Origin: Pseudomonas putida
GTDB taxonomy: Bacteria > Pseudomonadota > Gammaproteobacteria > Pseudomonadales > Pseudomonadaceae
DNA length: 64,000 nucleotides
Direction of reading: 5' to 3'
Assembly (NCBI RefSeq): GCF_028682395.1
Contig: NZ_JANHLC010000010.1
Coordinates: 163,094 to 227,093 of the forward strand
Position 1 is the stretch's first letter, and each line of letters begins with the position of its first letter. The notes beneath the pieces are model-generated. The model saw nothing but the letters and a program-made list of their open reading frames with translations. It had not been told where the DNA came from and did no database searches. This document shows, in pieces, positions 49,566 to 57,686 of the stretch. The translations under genes were made by a program, and so were the position numbers.

Positions 49566-49725
49566 CTTTTTGGCTCTGCAGGATAAAGGTCACCACGATC
49601 AGAATCAGCCAGAGCAGATAAGGTCGGTACCAGGCGCCTGTCGCGTCGATCCACCAGTCCATGATCGCCGGGGAGAACAGATAGATCCCGACTACCAGGA
49701 GCAGGACCAAACGATAGATGTACAT
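49549..49725 (-). CDS. cbrX: Small membrane protein upstream of cbrA (CbrX)
   Basis: A protein of 58 residues beginning MYIYRLVLLLVVGIYLFSP, with two hydrophobic helices (about 4-20 and 33-49) and a polar end QSQKDADEL. Its 3' end overlaps cbrA by 17 bases, implying translational coupling. A small gene at this place has been called cbrX in P. putida, to my memory; the name is given with that caution. Its role is not visible in the sequence, but assisting or controlling CbrA is plausible. GAGAGG precedes the ATG. Confidence 0.8.
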   Translation of the reverse strand: MYIYRLVLLLVVGIYLFSPAIMDWWIDATGAWYRPYLLWLILIVVTFILQSQKDADEL

Positions 49726-49792
49726 CCCGGCCTCTCTTTTATTGTGCGCATGCCCGAAAACGTGCGGCGATGGTAACGGATGGATACGAACC

Positions 49793-49825
49793 TGCAAGTG
49801 CCAGCTGCGGATAGTGGCACTTGCA
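49793..49825. repeat. Perfect inverted repeat between gluQ and cbrX
   Basis: TGCAAGTGCCA at 49793-49803 and TGGCACTTGCA at 49815-49825 form an 11-bp perfect dyad with an 11-base centre. It lies between the gluQ stop (49839) and the start of cbrX (49725), in the cbrXAB promoter region. No T-run follows on the gluQ strand, so it is either a poor terminator or a protein-binding dyad. Confidence 0.5.
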
Positions 49826-49838
49826 CTTGCCTGCTGGG

Positions 49839-50735
49839 TCAGACCAGTGCCGCTTCCGGCAGGGTCGGGGTACGTGGGATCAGGGTGGCGTCCCAGTGGC
49901 GGATACCCCAGTCCAGCACTTGTCGCGGGCTGGCGTCGTCAAGGTCGGTGTCGGTCGGCTGGCCCAGTGCACGCAGGGCGCGTAGCAGCAGCGCAGTGGC
50001 CTGGTCGGCGACCAGCGGCGGGGAACGATAGGATTTGCCGAGCTTGTGGCCGTCCGGTTGGGTAATCAATGGGACATGCAGGTAGCGCGGCTGCGGCAAC
50101 CCGAGCAATTCCTGCAGGTACAGCTGGCGCGGCGTGGAGTCGAGCAGGTCGGCGCCGCGCACGATATCGGTCACGCCTTGCCAGGCATCATCGAGCACCA
50201 CCGCCAGTTGATAGGCGTAGAGGCCGTCACGGCGCCGAATCACAAAGTCGCCGACCTCACGGCCCAGGTGCTGACGGAACTCGCCCTGCACGCGGTCGGT
50301 AAAGTGGTATTCCAGCTCCGGTACGCGTAGGCGAATCGCCGCGTCGTGCATCCCGTGCCCGGCATTGCGGCACAGTCCGGGATAGATGCCGTGGTAGGGC
50401 TCCAGCTGTTTGCGTGAACAGGTGCAGGCATAGGCCAGGCCAAGGCTGAACAGGCGATTGAGCTCTTGGGCATAAGCTTCATGCCGCTCGCTCTGGCGGA
50501 CCAATTCGCCATCCCACTCAAAGCCGTAGCTTTCCAGCGCTTGAAGGATCGCTGCCTGGGCGCCAGGCGCTTCGCGTGGCGGATCGAGGTCTTCCATGCG
50601 CAGCAGCCAACGGCCGCCTACGGCGCGGGCGTCGAGATAGGAGGCGAGGGCGGCGACCAGGGAGCCGAAATGCAGATGGCCGCTGGGCGTGGGCGCGAAA
50701 CGCCCGATATAGGGGGTAGGAGGGGACGCTTTCAT
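49839..50735 (-). CDS. gluQ: Glutamyl-Q tRNA(Asp) synthetase
   Basis: Truncated glutamyl-tRNA synthetase paralogue (GluQRS) that attaches glutamate to queuosine in tRNA-Asp. The protein has 298 residues. It keeps the class I APTPSGHLHFGSL (HIGH-type) motif, a zinc site around YACTCSRKQLEPYHGIYPGLC, and GHKLGKSYRSPP in place of KMSKS, and it lacks the anticodon-binding domain. The start at 50735 fits family length; upstream in-frame starts exist but lack support. It lies downstream of dksA, an order shared with E. coli. Confidence 0.95.
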   Translation of the reverse strand: MKASPPTPYIGRFAPTPSGHLHFGSLVAALASYLDARAVGGRWLLRMEDLDPPREAPGAQAAILQALESYGFEWDGELVRQSERHEAYAQELNRLFSLGLAYACTCSRKQLEPYHGIYPGLCRNAGHGMHDAAIRLRVPELEYHFTDRVQGEFRQHLGREVGDFVIRRRDGLYAYQLAVVLDDAWQGVTDIVRGADLLDSTPRQLYLQELLGLPQPRYLHVPLITQPDGHKLGKSYRSPPLVADQATALLLRALRALGQPTDTDLDDASPRQVLDWGIRHWDATLIPRTPTLPEAALV

Positions 50736-50791
50736 GGTACGGATACTACTGGAAACGGCTGGCTTCATGGCGCGCGCCAAATGCCGGATAC

Positions 50792-50818
50792 GAAAACGGG
50801 GCGTTTTCACGCCCCGTT
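50792..50818 (-). terminator. Terminator after dksA
   Basis: AACGGGGCG, a TGAAAA loop and CGCCCCGTT, followed by TTTCG on the dksA strand. It separates dksA from gluQ but may allow some read-through. Confidence 0.82.
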
Positions 50819-50837
50819 CGTTGGGTGGGCCAAGTGA

Positions 50838-51281
50838 TTACTTGCCGACCTGTTTTTCCTTGATTTCCGCCAGCGTCTTGCAGTCAACGCACATATCGGC
50901 GGTTGGGCGGGCTTCCAGACGGCGAATGCCGATTTCGACGCCGCAGGATTCGCACCAGCCGTACTCTTCGTCTTCGATGAGTTGCAGGGTCTTGTCGATC
51001 TTCTTGATCAGCTTGCGCTCGCGGTCGCGGGCGCGCAGTTCGAGGCTGAATTCCTCTTCCTGGCTGGCGCGATCGGCTGGATCGGGGAAGTTGGCCGCTT
51101 CATCCTTCATATGGTCAACGGTGCGGTCGACTTCCTGCATCAGATCCTGTTTCCACTTGTTCAGGATCTTGGTGAAGTGCTTGCGCATGGGCTCGCCCAT
51201 GTACTCCTCGCCCTTGGTTTCCACGTAGGGTTCGAAGCCGCTGATCAACTGGCTGCTCTGTTGCTTTGCTTTGGTGGGCAT
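50838..51281 (-). CDS. dksA: RNA polymerase-binding transcription factor DksA
   Basis: Works with ppGpp in the RNA polymerase secondary channel to repress rRNA and activate amino-acid genes. The protein has 147 residues. The coiled-coil tip has the acidic D67 and D70 with A72 (DPADRAS). The zinc finger cysteines are C110, C113, C131 and C134. The ATG at 51281 is preceded by GAGAGG. The interval to the next gene (51282-51577) is promoter territory without any gene I can support. Confidence 0.98.
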   Translation of the reverse strand: MPTKAKQQSSQLISGFEPYVETKGEEYMGEPMRKHFTKILNKWKQDLMQEVDRTVDHMKDEAANFPDPADRASQEEEFSLELRARDRERKLIKKIDKTLQLIEDEEYGWCESCGVEIGIRRLEARPTADMCVDCKTLAEIKEKQVGK

Positions 51282-51577
51282 GAATGGACCGCCTCTCACT
51301 CTTCTAATCCATTGCGCAGGATTGCTCCATCACCGACACCTGCCGGCCCTGCGGCTGCAAGCGGGCGAACTTACCAGATCGAATCGGGGTACGCCACTCC
51401 CGGTTGTCGAGCCTGCACCGGTGGGGCCTGCGCGCAGCGTGTAAAGGCTAGAGCGCAGAGCCCACTGGCCTGTCTGATAGGTGATTTTAGTCAATCCTGG
51501 GCGGTGTGATGCCCGGGCCGCTTATTTGTCGCGCGGTTGGGTAGAATCATGCCTTTGTTCTCCCTGAAGGAAGGCTG

Positions 51578-52750
51578 ATGACCCAGTCCTACAGTGCTCG
51601 CAGTCGTGCGATCGAACCCTTTCATGTCATGGCCCTGCTGGCCCGGGCCAACGAGCTGCAAGCGGCGGGGCACGACGTGATCCACCTGGAGATCGGCGAG
51701 CCGGATTTCACCACGGCCGCGCCGATTGTCGCGGCCGGGCAGGCTGCCCTGGCCGCCGGGGAAACGCGTTACACCGCTGCCCGTGGCCTGCCGCAGTTGC
51801 GTGAGGCGATCAGTGCGTTCTATCAGCAGCGCTACCAGCTGGACATCGATCCGCAGCGGATTCTGATTACGCCGGGTGGCTCTGGCGCGCTGCTGCTGGC
51901 CAGCAGCTTGCTGGTGGATCCGGGCAAGCACTGGCTGTTGGCCGACCCGGGTTATCCGTGTAACCGGCACTTTCTGCGCTTGGTCGAAGGCGCCGCGCAA
52001 CTGGTGCCGGTCGGACCGGATGTGCGCTATCAACTGACGGCGGATCTGGTCGAACGCTACTGGGATCAGGACAGTGTCGGGGCGCTGGTCGCCTCGCCGG
52101 CGAACCCGACCGGCACCCTGCTCAGTCGTGACGAACTGGCCGCCTTGTCGGCGGCGATCAAGGCGCGCAACGGCCACCTGGTGGTCGACGAGATCTATCA
52201 CGGCTTGACCTACGGTTGCGATGCGACCAGCGTGCTGGAAGTCGATGACAGTGCGTTTGTCCTAAACAGTTTTTCTAAATATTTCGGAATGACCGGCTGG
52301 CGCCTCGGTTGGCTGGTTGCGCCGCCCCAGGCGGTGGCCGATCTGGAGAAGCTGGCACAGAACCTCTATATCAGCGCCCCGACCATGGCCCAGCACGCGG
52401 CGCTGGCCTGCTTCGAACCACAGACCCTGGCGATTCTCGAAGAGCGCCGTGCCGAATTTGCTCGACGCCGTGACTTCCTGCTGCCGGCATTGCGCGAGCT
52501 GGGTTTCGGCATTGCCGTCGAACCCCAAGGCGCGTTCTACCTGTATGCCGATATCAGTGCCCTGGGCGGCGATGCGTTTGCCTTCTGTCGGCATTTTCTG
52601 GAGACCGAACACGTGGCGTTCACCCCCGGCCTGGATTTTGGTCGCCACCAGGCTTCCCACCATGTGCGTTTTGCCTACACCCAGAGCCTGCCGCGTCTGC
52701 AGGAGGCGGTTGAACGCATTGCCCGTGGCCTCAAGAGTTGGCAAGGCTGA
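51578..52750 (+). CDS. PLP-dependent class I/II aminotransferase
   Basis: A fold-type I aminotransferase of 390 residues. Motifs are LEIGEPDFTT, the PLP phosphate site PGGSGALLLASS, NPTGT, and the Schiff-base lysine K234 in LNSFSKYFGMTGWRLGW. The sequence resembles the aspartate/alanine transaminase group, but the substrate cannot be told. GAAGGAAGG precedes the ATG. The stop overlaps the sfsA start by one base (TGATG). Confidence 0.9.
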   Translation: MTQSYSARSRAIEPFHVMALLARANELQAAGHDVIHLEIGEPDFTTAAPIVAAGQAALAAGETRYTAARGLPQLREAISAFYQQRYQLDIDPQRILITPGGSGALLLASSLLVDPGKHWLLADPGYPCNRHFLRLVEGAAQLVPVGPDVRYQLTADLVERYWDQDSVGALVASPANPTGTLLSRDELAALSAAIKARNGHLVVDEIYHGLTYGCDATSVLEVDDSAFVLNSFSKYFGMTGWRLGWLVAPPQAVADLEKLAQNLYISAPTMAQHAALACFEPQTLAILEERRAEFARRRDFLLPALRELGFGIAVEPQGAFYLYADISALGGDAFAFCRHFLETEHVAFTPGLDFGRHQASHHVRFAYTQSLPRLQEAVERIARGLKSWQG

Positions 52751-53457
52751 TGCGCTTTTCTCCTCCTCTCGAAACCGGACGACTGATACGGCGTTACAAG
52801 CGCTTTCTCGCGGATATCGAGACTGATAGCGGCGAGTTGCTGACCATTCACTGCCCCAATACCGGTTCGATGTTCAACTGCATGGTTGAAGGGGGGCAAG
52901 TCTGGTTCAGCCGCTCCAACGACCCCAAGCGCAAGTTGCCAGGCACCTGGGAAATCAGTGAAACCCCGCAAGGGCGATTGGCCTGCGTGAACACGGCGCG
53001 GGCCAATGCCCTGGTCGAGGAGGCCTTGCTTGGCGCAGTGATCACTGAGTTGAATGGCTTTAGTGCATTGAAGCGCGAGGTGCCTTACGGGGTGGAAAAC
53101 AGCCGGGTGGATTTTCGCCTGGACTATCCCCAGGGCCCAGCGTTCGTTGAGGTCAAAAGCGTCACCCTGGGCTTTGATGGCAGCCGGGTCGCGGCCTTTC
53201 CCGATGCCGTGACCCTGCGTGGGGCCAAGCATCTGCGCGAATTGGCGGCATTGGCCCGTGATGGGGTGCGCGCGGTGCAGTTGTACTGCGTCAACCTGTC
53301 CGATATCGATGCCGTGCGTGCGGCGGTGGAGATTGACCCGGGTTACGCGGCGGCATTGCGTGAAGCGGTGGCGGCCGGGGTCGAGGTGCTGGCCTACGGT
53401 GTGCGGCTGACGCCCGAGGAAATCTGGGTCGAGCGCCGTCTCGACGTCCAGTTCTAG
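52750..53457 (+). CDS. sfsA: Sugar fermentation stimulation protein SfsA
   Basis: A 235-residue SfsA family protein with an OB-like N-terminus and a nuclease-like core (VDFRLDYPQGPAFVEVKSVTLG), where D, E and K resemble the PD-(D/E)xK pattern. It was first described as a DNA-binding regulator of maltose genes in E. coli; the biochemical role remains unclear. It is translationally coupled to the aminotransferase gene. Its stop overlaps the stop of the opposed Rieske gene. Confidence 0.95.
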   Translation: MRFSPPLETGRLIRRYKRFLADIETDSGELLTIHCPNTGSMFNCMVEGGQVWFSRSNDPKRKLPGTWEISETPQGRLACVNTARANALVEEALLGAVITELNGFSALKREVPYGVENSRVDFRLDYPQGPAFVEVKSVTLGFDGSRVAAFPDAVTLRGAKHLRELAALARDGVRAVQLYCVNLSDIDAVRAAVEIDPGYAAALREAVAAGVEVLAYGVRLTPEEIWVERRLDVQF

Positions 53458-53771
53458 AGCTGGACCCAGATGCCCTGGGCATCCTCGCGGCTGGGAATGG
53501 CCCGCAGAGATTGCCCGGCGCACGGCCCGGCCACGCATTCACCGCTCTCGATCAGAAACAGTGCGCCATGGGTGGCGCACTGGATCAGGCTGGCGCTGGG
53601 GTCGAGAAACTGGTCGGGTTGCCACTCCAAGGCGACACCTCGATGGGGGCAGCGATTGAGGTAGACGAAGACCTCGCCCTCGCGCCGCACGGCAAAGACC
53701 GGGCAGCCCTCGATACTGAAGCCGCGACTGTCGGCTTCGGCAAGTGTCTGGGAGGAGCAAAGAAATTTCAT
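53454..53771 (-). CDS. Rieske [2Fe-2S] domain protein
   Basis: A single-domain Rieske ferredoxin-like protein of 105 residues. The cluster ligands are C41 and H43 in CPHRG, and C65 and H68 in CATHGALF. No signal peptide or TM helix is seen, so it is probably a cytoplasmic electron carrier. The partner is not obvious. It is divergent from the heme transport genes with 199 bases between, an arrangement that could share the weak Fur-like site at 53846. Confidence 0.92.
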   Translation of the reverse strand: MKFLCSSQTLAEADSRGFSIEGCPVFAVRREGEVFVYLNRCPHRGVALEWQPDQFLDPSASLIQCATHGALFLIESGECVAGPCAGQSLRAIPSREDAQGIWVQL

Positions 53772-53845
53772 GGAGGCTCTCGGCGGCGACTTCTGCCGGG
53801 TTCAGGGATACCGACGGTATCGCAGTGGTCATGGCGGCTTGACGT

Positions 53846-53864
53846 TTAAATGCAAACAATTATC
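53846..53864. promoter_or_regulatory. Possible Fur box upstream of hmuTUV
   Basis: Read on the minus strand, this begins GATAAT followed by TGTTTGCATTTAA and matches the 19-base Fur consensus at about 11 positions. It lies 107 bases before hmuT and 75 bases before the Rieske gene. The match is modest; location beside a heme transporter is the main argument. Confidence 0.4.
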
Positions 53865-53970
53865 AAATGCTGGCGCCTTGGGTGGTTGGTGTTGTTTCGA
53901 TGTCAGTGACCTCGGGCTTGTCACATCGGCCTTCCCAAAGGTCGACTCACTTACCTGAAGGAAGCTTGCC

Positions 53971-54858
53971 ATGCGCCTGAGTGTGCGTCTTGTCGCGCTG
54001 TGTGCCGGACTGTTGATCAATCATGTGGCTTTGGCGCAGGCATTGCCAGAGCGTTGGGTCAGCGCGGGCGGGGCGTTGTCCGAGTGGGTCAGTGCCCTGG
54101 GCGGCGAAGCGAAGCTGGTTGGGGTGGACACCACCAGCCAGCACCCCGAGTCGCTCAAGGCGCTGCCCAGTATCGGCTATCAGCGCCAGCTCTCGGCCGA
54201 AGGCATTCTCAGCCTGCGCCCGCAGATTCTGGTTGGGACCGAAGAAATGGGCCCGCCACCGGTATTGGCACAGATCCGCAGCGCGGGCGTGCAGGTGGAA
54301 CTGTTTGATGCCCGTGCCGACTTGGCGAACCTGCAAAACACCTTGCAGCGCCTGGGGCAGTTGTTGGGGCGTGATGCCGTGGCCACGCAGGTGTTCCAGG
54401 GCTATCAACAGCAGCTTGAGCAGCAGCGAGCCTGGCTTGAGCAGACCGCGAAGGACCACCCGGCACCGGGCGTGTTGCTGTTGCTGGGGCATGCCGGTGG
54501 CAAGCCGTTGATTGCCGGTAAGGACACCGCGGCCGATTGGATGCTGGTTCAGGCGGGCGGCCGCAACCTGGCCACTCATTCAGGCTACAAGCCGTTTTCG
54601 CTGGAGTCGCTGGCGGGGCTTGATCCGGATGTGCTGGTTTTCGCTGATCGCAGCCTGAGTGGGGAGGCCGCGCGCCAGGCGTTGATGAAGGAAAACCCGG
54701 TGCTCGCCGCGACGCGAGCGGCCAAGGCCGGCAAGGTTTTTGAGCTGGACCCGACGCTGTTGGTCGGTGGCCTGGGGCCGCGCCTGCCGCAACGGCTGCG
54801 TCAGTTGTCGGCCGAGTTCTATCCTGAGGTCGCACCGCCGGTGGCGCCGACTCCATGA
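53971..54858 (+). CDS. hmuT: Hemin ABC transporter, periplasmic binding protein
   Basis: A protein of 295 residues with a signal peptide (about 1-22, ending VALA). It belongs to the cluster A-III binding proteins of the PhuT/HmuT/ShuT group. Y70 in SIGYQRQLSAEG is at the heme-ligand tyrosine position. GAAGGAAG precedes the ATG. It delivers heme to HmuUV, and its stop overlaps hmuU by four bases. In PAO1 the homologous phu operon also has a heme-handling PhuS and a nearby PhuR receptor; neither is present here. Confidence 0.93.
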   Translation: MRLSVRLVALCAGLLINHVALAQALPERWVSAGGALSEWVSALGGEAKLVGVDTTSQHPESLKALPSIGYQRQLSAEGILSLRPQILVGTEEMGPPPVLAQIRSAGVQVELFDARADLANLQNTLQRLGQLLGRDAVATQVFQGYQQQLEQQRAWLEQTAKDHPAPGVLLLLGHAGGKPLIAGKDTAADWMLVQAGGRNLATHSGYKPFSLESLAGLDPDVLVFADRSLSGEAARQALMKENPVLAATRAAKAGKVFELDPTLLVGGLGPRLPQRLRQLSAEFYPEVAPPVAPTP

Positions 54859-55889
54859 AGTTGCTGAAACCGCGTTCGCTGTTTATCGGACTGGGCCTGC
54901 TGTGTGTGTTGTCTATCTGGCTGTCGCTGGCCCTGGGACCGGTCAGCCTGCCGCTGTTCGATACCCTGCGGGCCGGCTTGCGGCTGCTGGGCCTGCCCAT
55001 TTCGGGCGAAGGCCTGGAGCAGGCCGAGCTGATTCTTGGGCAGATTCGTTTGCCGCGTACGCTGCTGGGGCTGACGGTCGGGGCCGTGCTTGCGTTGTCC
55101 GGGGTCGCGATGCAGGGGCTGTTTCGCAACCCGCTGGCAGACCCGGGGCTGGTCGGTGTGTCCAGCGGCGCTGCGCTGGGGGCGGCAGTGGCGATTGTCG
55201 GCGGCTCCGCCTGGGGCGGCGTGCCGGATTTTATCCAACCCTACCTGTTGTCGCTGTGTGCGTTTCTCGGTGGGCTGGGGGTGACCGCGCTGGTGTATCG
55301 CCTGGGCCGCCGTAATGGTCAGACCAGCGTGGCGACGATGTTGCTGGCGGGGATCGCGCTCACTGCCCTGGCCAGTTCGGCGGTCGGCCTGTTTACCTAT
55401 CTGGCGGATGACGCCACGTTGCGCAGCCTGACCTTCTGGAACCTGGGGAGCCTCAATGGCGCCAGCTACGCGCGGCTTTGGCCGTTGCTGCTGGTCAGCC
55501 TGGCCGTCGCGCTATGGCTGCCGCGTCGGGCGAGGGCGTTGAATGCGCTGTTGCTGGGCGAGTCGGAGGCGGGTCACCTGGGCATCAATGTCGAAGGGCT
55601 CAAGCGCGAACTGGTGTTCTGCACCGCCCTTGGCGTGGGGGCGGCGGTGGCTGCGGCGGGATTGATCGGTTTTGTCGGATTGGTCGTACCGCATCTGGTA
55701 CGCCTGTTGGTCGGGCCGGATCACCGCGTACTGCTGCCGGCTTCCCTGCTGGCCGGTGCCGCCCTGCTGCTATTTGCCGACTTGATTGCTCGTCTGGTCC
55801 TGGCGCCCGCCGAATTGCCGATCGGTATCGTCACGGCATTTATCGGCGCCCCGTTCTTTCTCTATTTGCTGGTCCGAGGGCGTACCTGA
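54855..55889 (+). CDS. hmuU: Hemin ABC transporter permease
   Basis: FecCD/BtuC-type permease of 344 residues with about ten TM helices. Typical segments are RLPRTLLGLTVGAVLALSGVAMQGLFRNPLADPGLVGVSSGAALGA and the cytoplasmic EAA-like region GLIGFVGLVVPHLVRLLVGPDHR. ATGA overlap with hmuT and TGATG overlap with hmuV point to tight translational coupling. Confidence 0.95.
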   Translation: MKLLKPRSLFIGLGLLCVLSIWLSLALGPVSLPLFDTLRAGLRLLGLPISGEGLEQAELILGQIRLPRTLLGLTVGAVLALSGVAMQGLFRNPLADPGLVGVSSGAALGAAVAIVGGSAWGGVPDFIQPYLLSLCAFLGGLGVTALVYRLGRRNGQTSVATMLLAGIALTALASSAVGLFTYLADDATLRSLTFWNLGSLNGASYARLWPLLLVSLAVALWLPRRARALNALLLGESEAGHLGINVEGLKRELVFCTALGVGAAVAAAGLIGFVGLVVPHLVRLLVGPDHRVLLPASLLAGAALLLFADLIARLVLAPAELPIGIVTAFIGAPFFLYLLVRGRT

Positions 55890-56656
55890 TGCTGCGTGTG
55901 GAAAACCTGCAGATTCGTCGCGGGCAGAAAGTCGTGCTGGCCGAGATCAATCTTGATGTGCGCCCTGGTGAAGTGCTCGGCGTGTTGGGCCCCAATGGCG
56001 CGGGCAAGAGCACCCTGTTGGGGGCGTTGTGCGGGGACTTACAGCCCAGTAGCGGGCAGGTGTGGCTGGAGCAGCGCGCGTTGGCCGACTGGAGCGGTGT
56101 CGAGCGTGCCCAGCGGTTGGCAGTATTGCCGCAGGTTTCAACCCTCGACTTTGCTTTCCTGGTCGAAGAAGTGGTGGGCATGGGCCGTTTGCCCTACCAA
56201 AGCGGCCGGGTGCGCGATGAGGAAATCATTGCAGCGGCATTGGCGGCGGCAGATGTCGGGCATCTACAGGGGCGCGGCTATCTGTCCCTCTCGGGCGGCG
56301 AGCGTCAGCGTGTGCATCTGGCGCGCGTCCTGGCGCAGCTCTGGCCGGGGCAGGGCGGGCAAACGTTACTGCTCGATGAGCCGACTTCAATGCTCGACCC
56401 GTTGCATCAACACACCACCTTGCAGGCGGTGCGCGAATTTGCCGATCGGGGGGCGGCGGTCCTGGTGATCCTGCATGACCTGAATCTTGCTGCGCGCTAT
56501 TGCGACCGCCTGCTGTTGTTGCACAACGGACGCCCCCAGGCCCTGGATAGCCCGGCCGCCGTCCTGCGCCCTGAGCCACTCAAGGCGCTGTTCGGTCTTG
56601 ATGTGCTGGTGCAGGCGCACCCGGAGCGCGGGCATCCCTTGATCATTGCCCGCTAG
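55889..56656 (+). CDS. hmuV: Hemin ABC transporter ATP-binding protein
   Basis: ATPase of 255 residues. Walker A is GPNGAGKS (34-41), the ABC signature is LSGGERQRVHLARV, Walker B is LLLDEPTS, and the H-loop is VLHDLNLAAR-like (ILHDLNLAARYC). The ATG at 55889 overlaps the hmuU stop by one base. It is convergent with prrF. Confidence 0.95.
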   Translation: MLRVENLQIRRGQKVVLAEINLDVRPGEVLGVLGPNGAGKSTLLGALCGDLQPSSGQVWLEQRALADWSGVERAQRLAVLPQVSTLDFAFLVEEVVGMGRLPYQSGRVRDEEIIAAALAAADVGHLQGRGYLSLSGGERQRVHLARVLAQLWPGQGGQTLLLDEPTSMLDPLHQHTTLQAVREFADRGAAVLVILHDLNLAARYCDRLLLLHNGRPQALDSPAAVLRPEPLKALFGLDVLVQAHPERGHPLIIAR

Positions 56657-56671
56657 GGCTTTTCTACAGGC

Positions 56672-56785
56672 AAAAAAAGACCCGGCGATTAGCCGGGTCA
56701 AATAACCGTGATTAGCCTGATGAGGAGATAATCTGAGAGTCCGAACCAAGGGCCTTTCAGATATCGGCTGATCTCGCGACCAGTT
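56672..56785 (-). ncRNA. prrF: Iron-responsive small RNA PrrF
   Basis: Lies between hmuV and cbpA, the same place as prrF1-prrF2 in P. aeruginosa. The minus strand starts AACTGGTCGCGAGATCAG, and its core includes CTCATCAGGCTAATCACGG, which I recognise as PrrF. It ends in a GACCCGGC/GCCGGGTC stem followed by seven T residues (56672-56699), giving about 114 nt. PrrF base-pairs with mRNAs of iron-containing proteins such as superoxide dismutase and aconitase when iron is scarce. Only one copy is present here, not a tandem pair. Confidence 0.93.
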
Positions 56786-56787
56786 GT

Positions 56788-56819
56788 GATAATCATAACG
56801 ATTCTCATTTCTAAGTCAA
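56788..56819 (-). promoter_or_regulatory. prrF promoter with Fur box
   Basis: On the minus strand TTGACT (56814-56819) and TATGAT (56792-56797) are spaced 16 bases apart, and the start would fall at 56785. The 19 bases at 56788-56806 (GAGAATCGTTATGATTATC) match the Fur consensus at 14 of 19 positions and cover the -10 element. Iron-loaded Fur would block transcription. Confidence 0.9.
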
Positions 56820-56870
56820 CAGGCGTTTCACAAAAAAAAATCGAGACCGGGTGGCAAACGCTTCGCTGGG

Positions 56871-57671
56871 CTATGTCGGGTTGTGCTGGGCGCTCAACCG
56901 CGTGACTTCCTTGTTCAGCAGTTCAATGCGCCGGGCCATGCTTTCGATCAGGCTGTGGGCGATGCGCGGGTTGCTCTGGGTCAGGCTGAGGAACTGGTCC
57001 TTGGGAATCAGCACCACGGTGCTGGGGACATTGGCAATCACGCTGGCGCTGCGCTTCTCGCCGGTAAACACGGCCATGGCGCCAAAGATCTCATCCTTGG
57101 GCACATCGCCGACCTTATGGCCGTCGACGAAAGCTTCGGCATGGCCCTCGACAATGATGAAGACATGGTCGGCATCGTCGCCCTGGCGAATCAGCACATC
57201 GCCGGCCGCGACTTGCTGGAAGCCATTGGTGCTGCGAAATTCCGGCTGCTTGAGGCGCGTGACTGCATCCGAAAGCAGCGCGGTTTGGCCCACCAGGTAT
57301 TGCAGGAATAACTCGGCGCGCGATTCGCTGGCATAAATATGCTGGAAGACTTCACTGCGTCGGTAGGGGATCAGGCGCAAGGGCGCGTCACAGCTGAGTA
57401 GGCAACGGGGCAGGTCGATGCCTTGGCGCAGGCCCACCAGGTCGCCTTCATGGAGAAAGAACAGCTCGCGGTCGTCAATACGGCCGTGGATCAACCCGTT
57501 TTCCAGCAGATACAAGTGGCTGCCGAGTAGTTGCGCCGCCAGGTCCTGGCTTTCCTCCAGTTCCACAGGCTCGCCGCTGGGGTTTAATCCATCGAGCAAC
57601 TGCGCGGGGATACTCTGCAAACGGTTGATCAGTTCGTCGGCGTAGGCCGGTTGCTCCCCAAGTAGATACAT
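56871..57671 (-). CDS. cbpA: Cyclic nucleotide-binding domain protein CbpA
   Basis: A protein of 266 residues from the ATG at 57671; an upstream TTG is less likely. The C-terminal half (about 145-240) is a cNMP-binding fold, with FQQVAAGDVLIRQGDDADHVFIIVEGHAEAF and the phosphate-cassette segment FGAMAVFTGEKRSASV. The usual glutamate after FG is replaced by alanine (A198). The N-terminal half resembles a divergent second cNMP-like domain. No DNA-binding domain is seen. P. aeruginosa CbpA (PA4704) is a cAMP-binding, Vfr-regulated protein. Confidence 0.85.
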   Translation of the reverse strand: MYLLGEQPAYADELINRLQSIPAQLLDGLNPSGEPVELEESQDLAAQLLGSHLYLLENGLIHGRIDDRELFFLHEGDLVGLRQGIDLPRCLLSCDAPLRLIPYRRSEVFQHIYASESRAELFLQYLVGQTALLSDAVTRLKQPEFRSTNGFQQVAAGDVLIRQGDDADHVFIIVEGHAEAFVDGHKVGDVPKDEIFGAMAVFTGEKRSASVIANVPSTVVLIPKDQFLSLTQSNPRIAHSLIESMARRIELLNKEVTRLSAQHNPT

Positions 57672-57686
57672 ATGCAAGCCTGCAAA

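Noticed and set aside
49815..49830. TGGCACTTGCACTTGC as a sigma-54 promoter
   Set aside because: The GG and GC are one base too far apart, and on that strand it would only read antisense into gluQ.
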